From: Pseudomonas silesiensis
Lineage (GTDB): Bacteria; Pseudomonadota; Gammaproteobacteria; Pseudomonadales; Pseudomonadaceae
Assembly: GCF_001661075.1 (NCBI RefSeq)
Contig: NZ_CP014870.1
Span: 620,001-684,000 of the forward strand
DNA length: 64,000 nt
Direction of reading: 5' to 3'
In this document: positions 19,018-26,708 of the stretch, one piece after another
Layout of the letters: every line of letters begins with the position of its first letter
Numbering within the stretch: position 1 is the first letter of the stretch
Notes under the pieces: generated by a model
The model's input: the letters and a program-made list of their open reading frames with translations, nothing else
Databases searched by the model: none
What the model was told of the DNA's origin: nothing
Translations under genes and position numbers: made by a program

Positions 19018-20049
19018 ATGAAGTCGCGCATCTGGCGTTTGGCCGGAGTTGGTTTGCTGTGTGTCAGTGTCACCGCGCAATCGCTGGCCGATGAGCCGCA
19101 AACCCGGGGTCCCGACGGCGGGCAACGGGGTTCGGATGGCCATCAGGGCAACAATCAAGGCCGTGGCGGCCCTGATCAGTCGCGCCCGCACAATAATCAG
19201 CAACAGAATCAACCGCGTGCACAGAACGACGACATTATTCGAGCCGACAACAGTCGTCAGTTCGAGCACAACGGCCAGAATCAACAGAAGCGTCAGCCGC
19301 CCGACTACAACAGCCCGGTGCGGCCGCCACCGCCACCGCCGCAGCTACCGGCCAACGACCTGCCGATCCAGGGCCGGCCCGACACCGTGCGCCAGACCCA
19401 ACAACCGCAGCGCGGCTACTATCAGGATGCTCCGCGGTACAACGACAACAACCAACATTGGCAAAATAACGCTCCGCGCCCCGATGACCGTCGCTGGTCC
19501 GGCCGTCCGGACGGACATGGCAACGGCTGGGGTCCAGGCCCGCAATATCGCCCCGGTCACGTGATCGATCGCTTCCCGGACCGCGACTACCGCGTGCCTT
19601 ATGGCGGTCGGGACTATTTCTATTCCGGTGGCTACTGGTATCGCCCGCAGGGGCCGCGTTACGTAGTGGTGCAACCGCCGCGCGGCATACGTGTCAGCTA
19701 CCTGCCCGATTACGCCCGTGAAGTGTGGATCGGCGGTGCGCTGCTATTCCTGGCGGCCGGTTCCTATTACGCCTATCAGGAGAGCACTCAGGATTACGTG
19801 GTGGTCGAGCCGCCCGTGCAGCCGCAACCGCAACCGGTCAGTCAGGGTTATGACGTGGTGGCGTATCCGGCCAACGGCCAGTCGCCGGAACAGGTCAACC
19901 AGGACGGTTACGAGTGCTACCAGTATGCGGTGCAGCAGAGTGGCTTTAATCCACGGACGGCCACCTACCAGCCGGACCCGTCGGTGGTGCAAGTCTATCG
20001 CCAGGCCCAGGGCAGCTGCCTGAGCAGTCGCGGTTATCAGGTTCAGTAG
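19018..20049 (+). CDS. exported Q/N/P-rich protein, probable DUF6515 family
   Basis: A 343-residue exported protein. A signal peptide (residues 1-24, cut near QSLA-DEP) is followed by ~160 residues of low complexity rich in Gln, Asn, Pro, Arg and Asp, surely disordered. A Tyr/Gly-rich stretch (YGGRDYFYSGGYWYRP) comes next, then one hydrophobic segment (GALLFLAAGSYYAY), and a C-terminal region with two cysteines. The tail resembles DUF6515 proteins; the assignment is from memory. The ATG at 19018 has GAGGAAA 4-10 bases upstream. Function unknown; an envelope-associated role is likely. Confidence 0.8.
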   Translation: MKSRIWRLAGVGLLCVSVTAQSLADEPQTRGPDGGQRGSDGHQGNNQGRGGPDQSRPHNNQQQNQPRAQNDDIIRADNSRQFEHNGQNQQKRQPPDYNSPVRPPPPPPQLPANDLPIQGRPDTVRQTQQPQRGYYQDAPRYNDNNQHWQNNAPRPDDRRWSGRPDGHGNGWGPGPQYRPGHVIDRFPDRDYRVPYGGRDYFYSGGYWYRPQGPRYVVVQPPRGIRVSYLPDYAREVWIGGALLFLAAGSYYAYQESTQDYVVVEPPVQPQPQPVSQGYDVVAYPANGQSPEQVNQDGYECYQYAVQQSGFNPRTATYQPDPSVVQVYRQAQGSCLSSRGYQVQ

Positions 20050-20115
20050 CAGCCATAAGCTACAAGCAAGCGGTTGCTTCGAACTTGCCGCTTAAAGCTT
20101 CAAGCTTGAAGCTGC
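20049..20115. repeat. imperfect inverted repeat of the AGCTTCAAGC type
   Basis: AGCTACAAGCAAGCGGTTGC and CTTGCCGCTTAAAGCTTCAAGC form stacked hairpins between convergent genes. The last codons and stop of the CDF transporter gene lie inside it. This AAGCTTCAAGCTTGAAGC style of repeat differs from the GTAGGAGC REPs in the window. Confidence 0.6.
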
Positions 20116-20985
20116 TTTAATAGGATCGGCGTGCACCAGCACTTCGGCTCGCGGATAAGCCGCGTGAATCGCATCGGCGGCTTGATCACTGATGCCGTGG
20201 GCGACTGACAGCGTCAACTCGCCCGGCAATTCCAGGTGCAATTGCACAAACCACTGGTTACCGGACACCCGCGTGCGCAGGTCATGGGCGCCCAATACGC
20301 CCGGCACGCTGCAGGCCAGTTCGAGCATGTGCTGGCTGACATCCGGCGGCAGTTCTTCATCCATCAGCACCGTAAAACTCTCCCTGGCGATTTGAATCGC
20401 ACTCCAGAGAATGTAGACGGCGATCCCCAAACCGAACCAGGGGTCGACCTGATGCCAGCCAAACCCGGCCAACACCAACGCCACCAGAATGCTGCCATTG
20501 AGCAACATGTCCGAGCGGTAATGCAGGGAGTCGGCGCGCACCGCATTGGAACCGGTTGCCTTGACCACCCGATGTTGCAGTATCAGCAGCGCCAGGGTCA
20601 GCGCCAGGGAAAACACGATGACCCCGATGCTGATCCACGGCGCGCCCAGCGGTTCCGGATGCTTCAAGCGGTCGACGGCCTGCAAGGCAATCAGCACCGC
20701 GCTTGCGCCAATGAACAAGGCCTGCGCCATCCCCGCCAGCGATTCGGCCTTGCCATGCCCGTATCGATGATCCTCATCGGCGGGGCGAAGGGCATAATGC
20801 ACCGCCAGCAGATTGAGCAGCGAAGTGACGCCGTCGAGTGCCGAGTCGGTCAGCCCGGCGAGCATGCTCACCGAACCGCTCAACCACCAGGCGATGGCTT
20901 TGGCGACGACCAGCGTACAGGCCACCGCCACCGAGGCACGGGTCGCCAGCCGCAGCAGGCGGGCGTGTTCGGAGCTGGAGATCAT
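20092..20985 (-). CDS. yiiP: cation diffusion facilitator, YiiP/FieF-like
   Basis: Inner-membrane Zn2+/Fe2+/H+ antiporter of the CDF family, 297 residues with six membrane helices and a cytoplasmic C-terminal domain (about 210-290). The transport site is visible as D47 and D51 in TDSALDG (helix II) and H155 and D159 in LHYRSD (helix V), the D-D/H-D pattern of zinc-type CDF proteins. The position next to hrpB corresponds to PA3963. The start ATG at 20985 is the first in frame. The C-terminal tail AASSLKL is encoded by a repeat and varies for that reason. Confidence 0.9.
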   Translation of the reverse strand: MISSSEHARLLRLATRASVAVACTLVVAKAIAWWLSGSVSMLAGLTDSALDGVTSLLNLLAVHYALRPADEDHRYGHGKAESLAGMAQALFIGASAVLIALQAVDRLKHPEPLGAPWISIGVIVFSLALTLALLILQHRVVKATGSNAVRADSLHYRSDMLLNGSILVALVLAGFGWHQVDPWFGLGIAVYILWSAIQIARESFTVLMDEELPPDVSQHMLELACSVPGVLGAHDLRTRVSGNQWFVQLHLELPGELTLSVAHGISDQAADAIHAAYPRAEVLVHADPIKAASSLKL

Positions 20986-21015
20986 AGGTACGGCGTGTCC
21001 TTGAAGTGCGCGAAT

Positions 21016-21435
21016 TTACGCGGCGGGTTGCAGGCCGAACATCGCCAGTTGCTGGGCGCTGCCCTTGTGCTGGATCAGGCGTGGGTCGTCCAGCGGGAAG
21101 CTGCGGCCCAGTTCGGTTTCCAGAATAGTCTGCAACTTGTGGTTATCGACCTTGCCGTCGGCACCGATGGCTTCCTGGAGTTTTTCCGGGGCCACCTGGG
21201 CGGTCTTGCCTGGCTCGAAGTAAATCGCGCCGGTGGCGAAGTCCACGGCGAAGGCGATCAGGCCGGGGATGATGTAGAACAACAGGCCAACGGCATCCAG
21301 CGCGGCGATGGCCGGGTCGATCTTGCCGTCGATCTGGCCACGACGGTCAGGGTAGAAAATCGAACCGCAGGCGGTGACCTGGGTCAGCAACGTCGCGATC
21401 AGTACGCCGCCAATCAAGCGAAAGGGAGCACGCAT
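21016..21435 (-). CDS. small lipoprotein, YceK/YidQ-like
   Basis: A 139-residue protein with a lipoprotein signal: a basic start, hydrophobic core IGGVLIATLLTQVTAC, and lipobox ending at C23. A hydrophobic segment GLLFYIIPGLIAFAVDFATGAIY follows near residues 50-72, a layout reminiscent of the YceK/YidQ (DUF1375) lipoproteins. From memory some Pseudomonas homologues carry the unsupported label polyribonucleotide nucleotidyltransferase; nothing here suggests RNA metabolism. It is 31 bases upstream of the CDF gene on the same strand and divergent from hrpB. Confidence 0.75.
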   Translation of the reverse strand: MRAPFRLIGGVLIATLLTQVTACGSIFYPDRRGQIDGKIDPAIAALDAVGLLFYIIPGLIAFAVDFATGAIYFEPGKTAQVAPEKLQEAIGADGKVDNHKLQTILETELGRSFPLDDPRLIQHKGSAQQLAMFGLQPAA

Positions 21436-21545
21436 ATGAAATCTCCTGAGTCATCTGGGAAACGAAGCGTCGTCGATATGAATTAGGACCGCGACGAACG
21501 CCAGGCAGTTCGCCGTTATACTCGCGCCTCTGTTTGGGAGCCAGC

Positions 21546-24068
21546 ATGATTTCTTTGCCGATTGATGAAGTTCTACCCGCCCTGCGTGAAGCCTTGGCTA
21601 CACGCCACGAAGCCGTGCTCGAAGCACCGCCCGGTGCCGGTAAGACCACCCGCGTGCCTTTGGCCTTGCTCCACGAGCCCTGGCTGGCCGGGCAGACCAT
21701 CCTGATGCTCGAACCGCGCCGGTTGGCCGCGCGGGCGGCGGCGGAGCGGCTGGCCAGCGAGCTCGGCGAGAAAGTTGGCGAAACCGTTGGCTATCGCATT
21801 CGACTGGACAGCAAAGTCGGCCCCAACACCCGGATTGAAGTGGTCACCGAAGGCATCCTGACCCGCCGTTTGCAGGACGATCCGGCGCTGGATGGCGTGG
21901 GCCTGCTGATCTTCGATGAATTTCACGAACGCAGCCTCGACGCTGACCTGGCATTGGCCCTGAGCCTGAATGGCCGGGAATTGTTTCGCGACGATCAGCC
22001 GCTGAAAATCCTCTTGATGTCGGCAACCCTGGAAGGCGAACGCCTGGCCGGGCTGCTCGATGACGCGCCGATCCTGCGCAGCGAAGGCCGCATGTACCCG
22101 GTGGCGATGCGCTGGGGCCGGCCATTCCAGCCGGGCGAGTTCATCGAACCGCGCCTGGTGCAGACCATTCTCGACGCCTTGAACGATGAAACCGGCAGTG
22201 TGCTGGTGTTTTTGCCGGGCCAGGCGGAAATCCGTCGGGTGCACCAACAGCTGGCCGATGCGCTGGGTGAAAGCACGCAAGTGTTGCTCTGCCCATTGCA
22301 CGGTGAACTGGACCTGGCGGCCCAACGTGCAGCAATCGATCCAGCCCCGGCAGGCAAGCGCAAAGTGGTGCTGGCGACCAACATCGCCGAGACCAGCCTG
22401 ACCATCGACGGCGTGCGCGTGGTGATCGATGCCGGGTTGGCGCGAGTGCCGCGTTTCGATCCCGGCAGCGGCATGACCCGGCTCGACACCCAGCGCATCT
22501 CCCGGGCCAGCGCCACGCAACGCGCGGGCCGGGCAGGGCGGTTGGAGCCGGGGGTGTGTTATCGGTTGTGGTCGCAGGATCAGCATGAACAACTGGCGGC
22601 CTACGCCAGTGCGGAAATTCTCTCGGCGGACCTCGCCGGCCTGGCCTTGCAACTGGGTCGTTGGGGCGTGGCACCGGGGCAACTGGTGTGGCTCGATGTG
22701 CCGCCGGCCGCCGCTTATGCACAGGCTCAGGACTTGCTTGAGCGCTTGGGCGCCCTGGACGGTGAAGCGTTGACCCGTCACGGCCAGGCCATGGCCGAAC
22801 TGCCGGCGCATCCGCGCATCGCGCATTTGTTGTTGCGCGGTCAGGCACTCGGCCTGGCGGACATGGCGTGCGATGTCGCGGCGCTGCTCGGCGAGCGGGA
22901 TATCTTGCGCGGCGCCGGGGCGGATCTGCACAGCCGGTTGGCGCTGTTGTCCGGCGAAGAACGCGCCGCACGCGGCGCCCAGGGCGGGGTGCAACGGGCC
23001 CGGCAACTGGCGCGGCAGTATCGCGGTTACCTGCGGGGCAAGGCAGCGCAGCCGGTCAGCGATCCGGACCATCCGCGCTGGCTCGGCGCGTTGCTGGCGC
23101 TGGCCTATCCCGACCGCGTCGCTCAACAGCGTCGTGCTGGCGGCGCCGAGTATCGCTTGGCCAACGGTCGCGCCGCGTTGTTCGCTGAAGCAGACAGCCT
23201 GATGAAACAACCCTGGCTGGTGATCGCCGATCTCGGCAGTCGCCAGGGCCAGCGTGAGGAGCGGATTTATCTGGCGGCCGATTTCGATCCGGCATTGTTT
23301 GACTCGGTGTTGGCCGAGCAGGTGCGTTGCGTCGATCAGCTGGATTGGGACGAGCGCGAAGGCGTGTTGCGCGCTGAGCGACAGCGCAAGGTCGGTGAGC
23401 TGATCCTCAGTCGCGAACCACTGACCGGTCTCGATGAAACCGCTCGCAGTCAGGCGCTGGTGAATCTGGTGCGACGTAAAGGCCTGGAGCTGTTGCCGTG
23501 GACGCCGGAGCTGCGGCAGTGGCAGGCGCGAGTGGAGCTGCTTCGTCAGCAGGAGATCCAGAATAGCCAGACCTGCAGTAAATGGCCTGATCTGAGCGAT
23601 GCAAACCTGCTGGCAACCCTTGAGGAATGGCTCTCGCCATACTTGGGCAAGGTCACCAGGCTCAGTCACTTCAGCCAGTTGGATCTGTCTTCGATAGTCA
23701 GGAATCTGCTCCCTTGGCCGCTTCCGCAGGAATTGGAAGCCCAAGCACCGCAGACGATCCAGGTGCCGTCCGGTTCGAGCATTCGTGTCGACTATTCGCA
23801 GTACCCTCCTGTTCTCGCAGTGAGACTTCAAGAGCTATTTGGCCTGTCTGAAACACCTCGTATTGCTCAAGGCAAGCAGTTGCTCACGTTACATCTCTTG
23901 TCACCAGCTCGGAGGCCAGTGCAGGTCACTCAGGATCTGGCCAATTTCTGGCGGAGTACCTATGCGGAGGTGAAGAAGGATCTCAAAGGGAGATACCCCA
24001 AGCACTACTGGCCAGATGACCCTCTAGTTGCCGAGGCCACGGCCCGGGCCAAGCCAAGAAAGACCTGA
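21546..24068 (+). CDS. hrpB: ATP-dependent helicase HrpB with atypical 3' end
   Basis: DExH-box helicase of 840 residues. Motifs: PPGAGKTTRVPLA (Walker A, residue 28 on), IFDEFHER (motif II, ~120), LLMSATLEG (III), LATNIAETSLTIDGV (V) and QRAGRAGRLEPG (VI), then HA2 and the HrpB C-terminal domain ending RYPKHYWPDDPLVAEATARA. The ATG at 21546 is chosen. From about 23540 codon use shifts to more A/T and rarer codons while the protein stays in family, so the last ~500 bases look recently replaced. A second copy of part of this end lies at 25656-25733. E. coli hrpB mutants have mild phenotypes. Confidence 0.93.
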   Translation: MISLPIDEVLPALREALATRHEAVLEAPPGAGKTTRVPLALLHEPWLAGQTILMLEPRRLAARAAAERLASELGEKVGETVGYRIRLDSKVGPNTRIEVVTEGILTRRLQDDPALDGVGLLIFDEFHERSLDADLALALSLNGRELFRDDQPLKILLMSATLEGERLAGLLDDAPILRSEGRMYPVAMRWGRPFQPGEFIEPRLVQTILDALNDETGSVLVFLPGQAEIRRVHQQLADALGESTQVLLCPLHGELDLAAQRAAIDPAPAGKRKVVLATNIAETSLTIDGVRVVIDAGLARVPRFDPGSGMTRLDTQRISRASATQRAGRAGRLEPGVCYRLWSQDQHEQLAAYASAEILSADLAGLALQLGRWGVAPGQLVWLDVPPAAAYAQAQDLLERLGALDGEALTRHGQAMAELPAHPRIAHLLLRGQALGLADMACDVAALLGERDILRGAGADLHSRLALLSGEERAARGAQGGVQRARQLARQYRGYLRGKAAQPVSDPDHPRWLGALLALAYPDRVAQQRRAGGAEYRLANGRAALFAEADSLMKQPWLVIADLGSRQGQREERIYLAADFDPALFDSVLAEQVRCVDQLDWDEREGVLRAERQRKVGELILSREPLTGLDETARSQALVNLVRRKGLELLPWTPELRQWQARVELLRQQEIQNSQTCSKWPDLSDANLLATLEEWLSPYLGKVTRLSHFSQLDLSSIVRNLLPWPLPQELEAQAPQTIQVPSGSSIRVDYSQYPPVLAVRLQELFGLSETPRIAQGKQLLTLHLLSPARRPVQVTQDLANFWRSTYAEVKKDLKGRYPKHYWPDDPLVAEATARAKPRKT

Positions 24069-24082
24069 TTTTTTTCAGGATT

Positions 24083-24235
24083 GTGCTGCCGTCACCCTAT
24101 CGCGAAAAGTGGGCAAAACGGTGGGCGTCGGAGTGGGAGCTGGACTTTGACGAGGATAACGATATCCAGTGTGAGCTGGACGCAGGAGTGATGGTAGAAG
24201 CGCAAGGCAAGCTTTTGTCAACCGATTCAGGTTGA
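24083..24235 (+). CDS. small open frame, 50 aa, possible gene remnant
   Basis: A short frame from GTG 24083 to TGA 24235 encodes an acidic/aromatic peptide (YREKWAKRWASEWELDFDED, then CELDAGVMVEAQGKLL). The composition is protein-like rather than random, but I know no family and see no clear ribosome binding site. The frame stays open upstream into the hrpB end, so it may be the tail of a truncated gene carried in with the Abi segment. Confidence 0.3.
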   Translation: MLPSPYREKWAKRWASEWELDFDEDNDIQCELDAGVMVEAQGKLLSTDSG

Positions 24236-24247
24236 CACGTGTGTCAT
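24232..24247. promoter_or_regulatory. palindrome TTGACAC-N2-GTGTCA, copy 1
   Basis: TTGACACGTGTGTCAT has perfect TGACAC/GTGTCA half-sites two bases apart. The same element occurs at 24636, where it overlaps the -35 box of the Abi gene. Here no good -10 follows, so it is a site rather than a promoter. Confidence 0.45.
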
Positions 24248-24343
24248 GACTTCCCCAAGATTACTGCACATGGTCGAGCTAAGAGCGCAGGACTCCACCT
24301 CGGCGACACGGCTAAAACCGTCTCCTGTGAAAGTAACATGTTC

Positions 24344-24374
24344 AAAAAAACCGCCCACAACAGGCGGTTTTTTT
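24344..24374. terminator. bidirectional Rho-independent terminator
   Basis: AAAAAAACCGCC (24344-24355) and GGCGGTTTTTTT (24363-24374) form a perfect stem around CACAACA, with A and T runs that work on either strand. It lies downstream of hrpB and the small frame after it. Confidence 0.85.
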
Positions 24375-24531
24375 GTGCCTGTCGTTCAGTTAACTTCTGA
24401 TCCTGAAGGGTGCGCACGCTTTGTCCGTGAGCTCACGCCATGATTCGTATCGATGCCATCAGAGGCCTGCGGCGAAGGCTCAAATGATCAGGAAGAGGAA
24501 AAGGCAAGTAGGTATGCCCCAGAAACAAAAA

Positions 24532-24550
24532 CCCCGGCTCGAGGCCGGGG
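24532..24550 (-). terminator. minus-strand terminator upstream of the Abi gene
   Basis: CCCCGGC-TCGAG-GCCGGGG hairpin. Read on the minus strand it is followed by TTTTTGTTTC, so it would stop leftward transcription. No minus-strand gene lies to its right for several kilobases, so it may be a leftover of an earlier arrangement. Confidence 0.65.
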
Positions 24551-24635
24551 CGGGTGTTTCGTGGTCTTTGCAAAGAGTCGTAAGCTTTCGCTCATTGGAG
24601 CTCAGTGCCAACCTGTAGATCAATGCTACGAGTGG

Positions 24636-24665
24636 TTGACACCCGTGTCAATCACAACCTATACA
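24636..24665 (+). promoter_or_regulatory. promoter with overlapping palindromic operator for the Abi gene
   Basis: TTGACA (24636-24641) and TATACA (24660-24665) are 18 bases apart, a near-consensus sigma-70 promoter. The -35 box is half of the perfect palindrome TTGACACCCGTGTCAA (24636-24651), so a bound dimer would block RNA polymerase. Expected RNA start is near 24672, 20 bases before the Abi start codon. Confidence 0.65.
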
Positions 24666-24691
24666 GGCGCCTGGCCAGAAGGAAGCCGAGC

Positions 24692-25603
24692 ATGCCGCAT
24701 ACCGTCCAGTATAGACCCCAACTGATCGACCAGCTTATCAGTGCTCACCGAATCGCCAGCTACAGCAAGGTGTTTTCGACCAGCAATGACGCGGAACTGG
24801 TGGGGGCCTACCTTTGGAACTCCCACGTTTGTGGGGTTCTGTACCCTTTGCTAAGTGCGGCAGAGGTCACGCTACGGAACTCCATTGACACCGTTCTGAC
24901 TGCGGATATTGGCAAATTTTGGTGGAAGACAGGAAAGCTCAAGTACAAAAGCTTCGTCCTTGGTGCCAACGCGCCTGATGCGGTGGGAAAGCTGATCAAA
25001 AATTTTGGATCGGCCTATAACACTGCTTCAATTGAGCGAAAAAAACGCAAGGTAAAGGGAGCTCCGGATCACCAGGAAGTCGTCTCGAAAACGGACTTTT
25101 CTACGTGGGAGTACGTTCTCGATAACGAATACATGGGCAACAACCTTATCTGGCCGAAGCATCTGGGGCGGGTTTTCAAGGGGCGATGGCCCACGACCCA
25201 GGCTGGCGCAATGCTCTCTGGATGCAAAGATCAGGTCGCTCTGGTCAGGAAGTTCCGTAACCGGGTATTCCACCATGAACCCGCGTGGAAGCGCTTCAAC
25301 GTCACTGATGAGCAGCAAGCGGTGGCTCACCTCCATGAAAAGATCGGCAAAATCACCGACCTGATTTCGTGGATCTCGCCAGAAAAAATCGACCTTCTCG
25401 AAAAAAGCGGCTTGATCCGAACCGCCTATCGTGCCTGCTCTGTAGCCGAGATCGAGCGCTTCAAGTACCAGTCCAAGACCAGCACAGTCAACAGCATGGT
25501 CAAGCTCATCAAGGTTGCTGACGCAGCGAGCGTCGGCAACGAAGTGCTGCAGATTGCGGTCTATGGCAAGCGCAAGCAGGTCTACACGCTCCACCCTGCC
25601 TAA
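24692..25603 (+). CDS. Abi family (HEPN-type) putative abortive-infection protein
   Basis: A 303-residue protein of the Abi_2 (PF07751-like) family, which is associated with phage exclusion through a HEPN ribonuclease fold. The HEPN motif R-N-x3-H is seen as R189, N190 and H194 in FRNRVFHHEP, the usual Abi-family active-site sequence, and the family N-terminal part (SAAEVTLRNSIDTVL) is present. The ATG at 24692 has AAGGAAG 7 bases upstream. It stands alone behind its own promoter-operator between two hrpB 3' ends. Lower GC and different codon use point to transfer. Cleavage of host RNA on infection is inferred from the family, not seen. Confidence 0.8.
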   Translation: MPHTVQYRPQLIDQLISAHRIASYSKVFSTSNDAELVGAYLWNSHVCGVLYPLLSAAEVTLRNSIDTVLTADIGKFWWKTGKLKYKSFVLGANAPDAVGKLIKNFGSAYNTASIERKKRKVKGAPDHQEVVSKTDFSTWEYVLDNEYMGNNLIWPKHLGRVFKGRWPTTQAGAMLSGCKDQVALVRKFRNRVFHHEPAWKRFNVTDEQQAVAHLHEKIGKITDLISWISPEKIDLLEKSGLIRTAYRACSVAEIERFKYQSKTSTVNSMVKLIKVADAASVGNEVLQIAVYGKRKQVYTLHPA

Positions 25604-25655
25604 CAGCCAGAACACGCCTGTTCCGGCTGTGGCTAAAGCGTGTGGGACGGCACCG

Positions 25656-25733
25656 ATTCTGACGGTGCGTTTGCAGGAGTTGTTCGGCCTGGCTGAAACC
25701 CCGCGCATCGCCGGTGGCCGGCAAGTGGTCAAG
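25656..25733 (+). pseudogene. remnant of a second hrpB 3' end
   Basis: Twenty-six codons (LTVRLQELFGLAETPRIAGG, then RQVVK) match the hrpB C-terminal region encoded at 23812-23889 (AVRLQELFGLSETPRIAQG). The remnant has the high-GC codon choice typical of the genus, while the matching part of the intact gene does not. It breaks off both ways in non-homologous sequence. The simplest reading is that this is a piece of the original hrpB end, displaced when the Abi segment and a foreign hrpB end came in. Confidence 0.8.
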
Positions 25734-25768
25734 CGCGGATCAAACCGCGCAAGTAAACCCGCGCACCC

Positions 25769-25872
25769 CCTGTAGGAGCGAGCTTGCTCGCGAAGGTCGT
25801 GAACGATAACGCGTAAAACCAGATGCCCAGCGGCGTCCTTGAGCCTTTCGCGAGCAAGCTCGCTCCTACAGG
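25769..25872. repeat. BIME: inverted REP pair (GTAGGAGCGAGC class)
   Basis: CCTGTAGGAGCGAGCTTGCT arms around a spacer with GTCGTGAACGATAACGCG, the reverse complement of the spacer block seen in the 35470 copy. It lies directly right of the hrpB remnant. Confidence 0.9.
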
Positions 25873-26101
25873 TTTTACCGCTGGAGGGCGTGTGTTTAAA
25901 GGCGTTTAAGGATACTTCCTGCAAGCTACAAGACCTTGCGCCGTTGCCTACGGGTACGCCAGAATCCGCCGACTTGTGCGCTTTGGAGGCCATCGGTAAC
26001 TTGATTCCTGTCACTGCTCATCAGTGATCGGGTTTAGTCGCCCGGCTATCCATCCGCGGTTGCACAAGTGTCATCCAGTCAGGTGTTCGCCTGTACTTGA
26101 T

Positions 26102-26178
26102 GGTGGTTGTGCGCATGGCGCCCTCGGGCGCGCCGGGTTTGGGTGGCTTACCGGTCGACTAACTTGCGCACAGCCGCC
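26102..26178 (+). ncRNA. structured 5' leader of the DUF6124 gene
   Basis: A 14-bp closing stem pairs GGTGGTTGTGCGCA (26102-26115) with TGCGCACAGCCGCC (26165-26178) using two G-U pairs. Inside are a GGCGCCC-TCG-GGCGCGCC hairpin and a CCGG...CCGG pairing. The leader at 42070-42151 before the Bro-N gene has the same layout with a different sequence in the stems. The motif GTTTAGTCGC occurs on both sides (near 26033 and 26187). The element ends 54 bases before the start codon. Confidence 0.7.
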
Positions 26179-26232
26179 TCCCTTTCGTTTAGTCGCGAGA
26201 TGGTCACGGCCCCACTTAGAGGTCAACTGCCC

Positions 26233-26592
26233 ATGTTCAAACCTACACCTAATCCGCCGGACACCGATCCGGCATCCCCATACGAACCCGATTCCAAAAT
26301 GCTCAACGAGGCCGCCGAACGCGCCCTCAACGTCCACTTCCCCTCGATGGCCGACATCAAAGCCACGCCGCGCACACCCAACAACCTGTTTACCGTCAAC
26401 CCAGAGGCCACGACCGAAACCCTTGTGGTGTATCTGGTGGAAACGCTGGCCTCGGTCGATGTGATGGTCCATCAATTGGTCGATCACCTCGACGGCGGAT
26501 CGCGCAATGCGCTGCTGGGGATTTCCAACAGCGTGATGCTGGCGGAGATCACGGCGAATCGGGTGCTGGATCAGATTGATCCACCCGGGTAA
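26233..26592 (+). CDS. DUF6124 family protein
   Basis: A 119-residue soluble protein, helical after residue 20, matching the Pseudomonas DUF6124 family (earlier DUF3077). The hallmark N-terminus MFKPTPNPPDTDP is followed by SKMLNEAAERAL and, near residue 60, TVNPEATTETLVVYLVETL. Function unknown; Pseudomonas genomes usually carry several copies. The ATG at 26233 follows a long structured leader, and the frame is open 42 codons upstream through that leader, which is not coding-like. A shared regulatory RNA with the Bro-N gene suggests a common control. Confidence 0.85.
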   Translation: MFKPTPNPPDTDPASPYEPDSKMLNEAAERALNVHFPSMADIKATPRTPNNLFTVNPEATTETLVVYLVETLASVDVMVHQLVDHLDGGSRNALLGISNSVMLAEITANRVLDQIDPPG

Positions 26593-26708
26593 GCCTGCGA
26601 GGCTGACCAGTTTTTTCCTTCCCCAAAGCCACAAAAAACCTGCTTTCTCCGATTCCAGTGCATGCACAGAATGCAGTTGCGCGTGCATTGAATTTTAAGG
26701 AGTGAGTC

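Noticed and set aside
21573..23831. Long open frame (752 codons) antisense to hrpB
   Set aside because: It mirrors the codon structure of a high-GC gene. It has His/Gln/Arg-rich composition without any domain, and hrpB is certain.
24692..25603. Phage integrase or transposase in the hrpB-linked segment
   Set aside because: The only sizeable gene there carries an Abi/HEPN motif and no tyrosine-recombinase or DDE residues.
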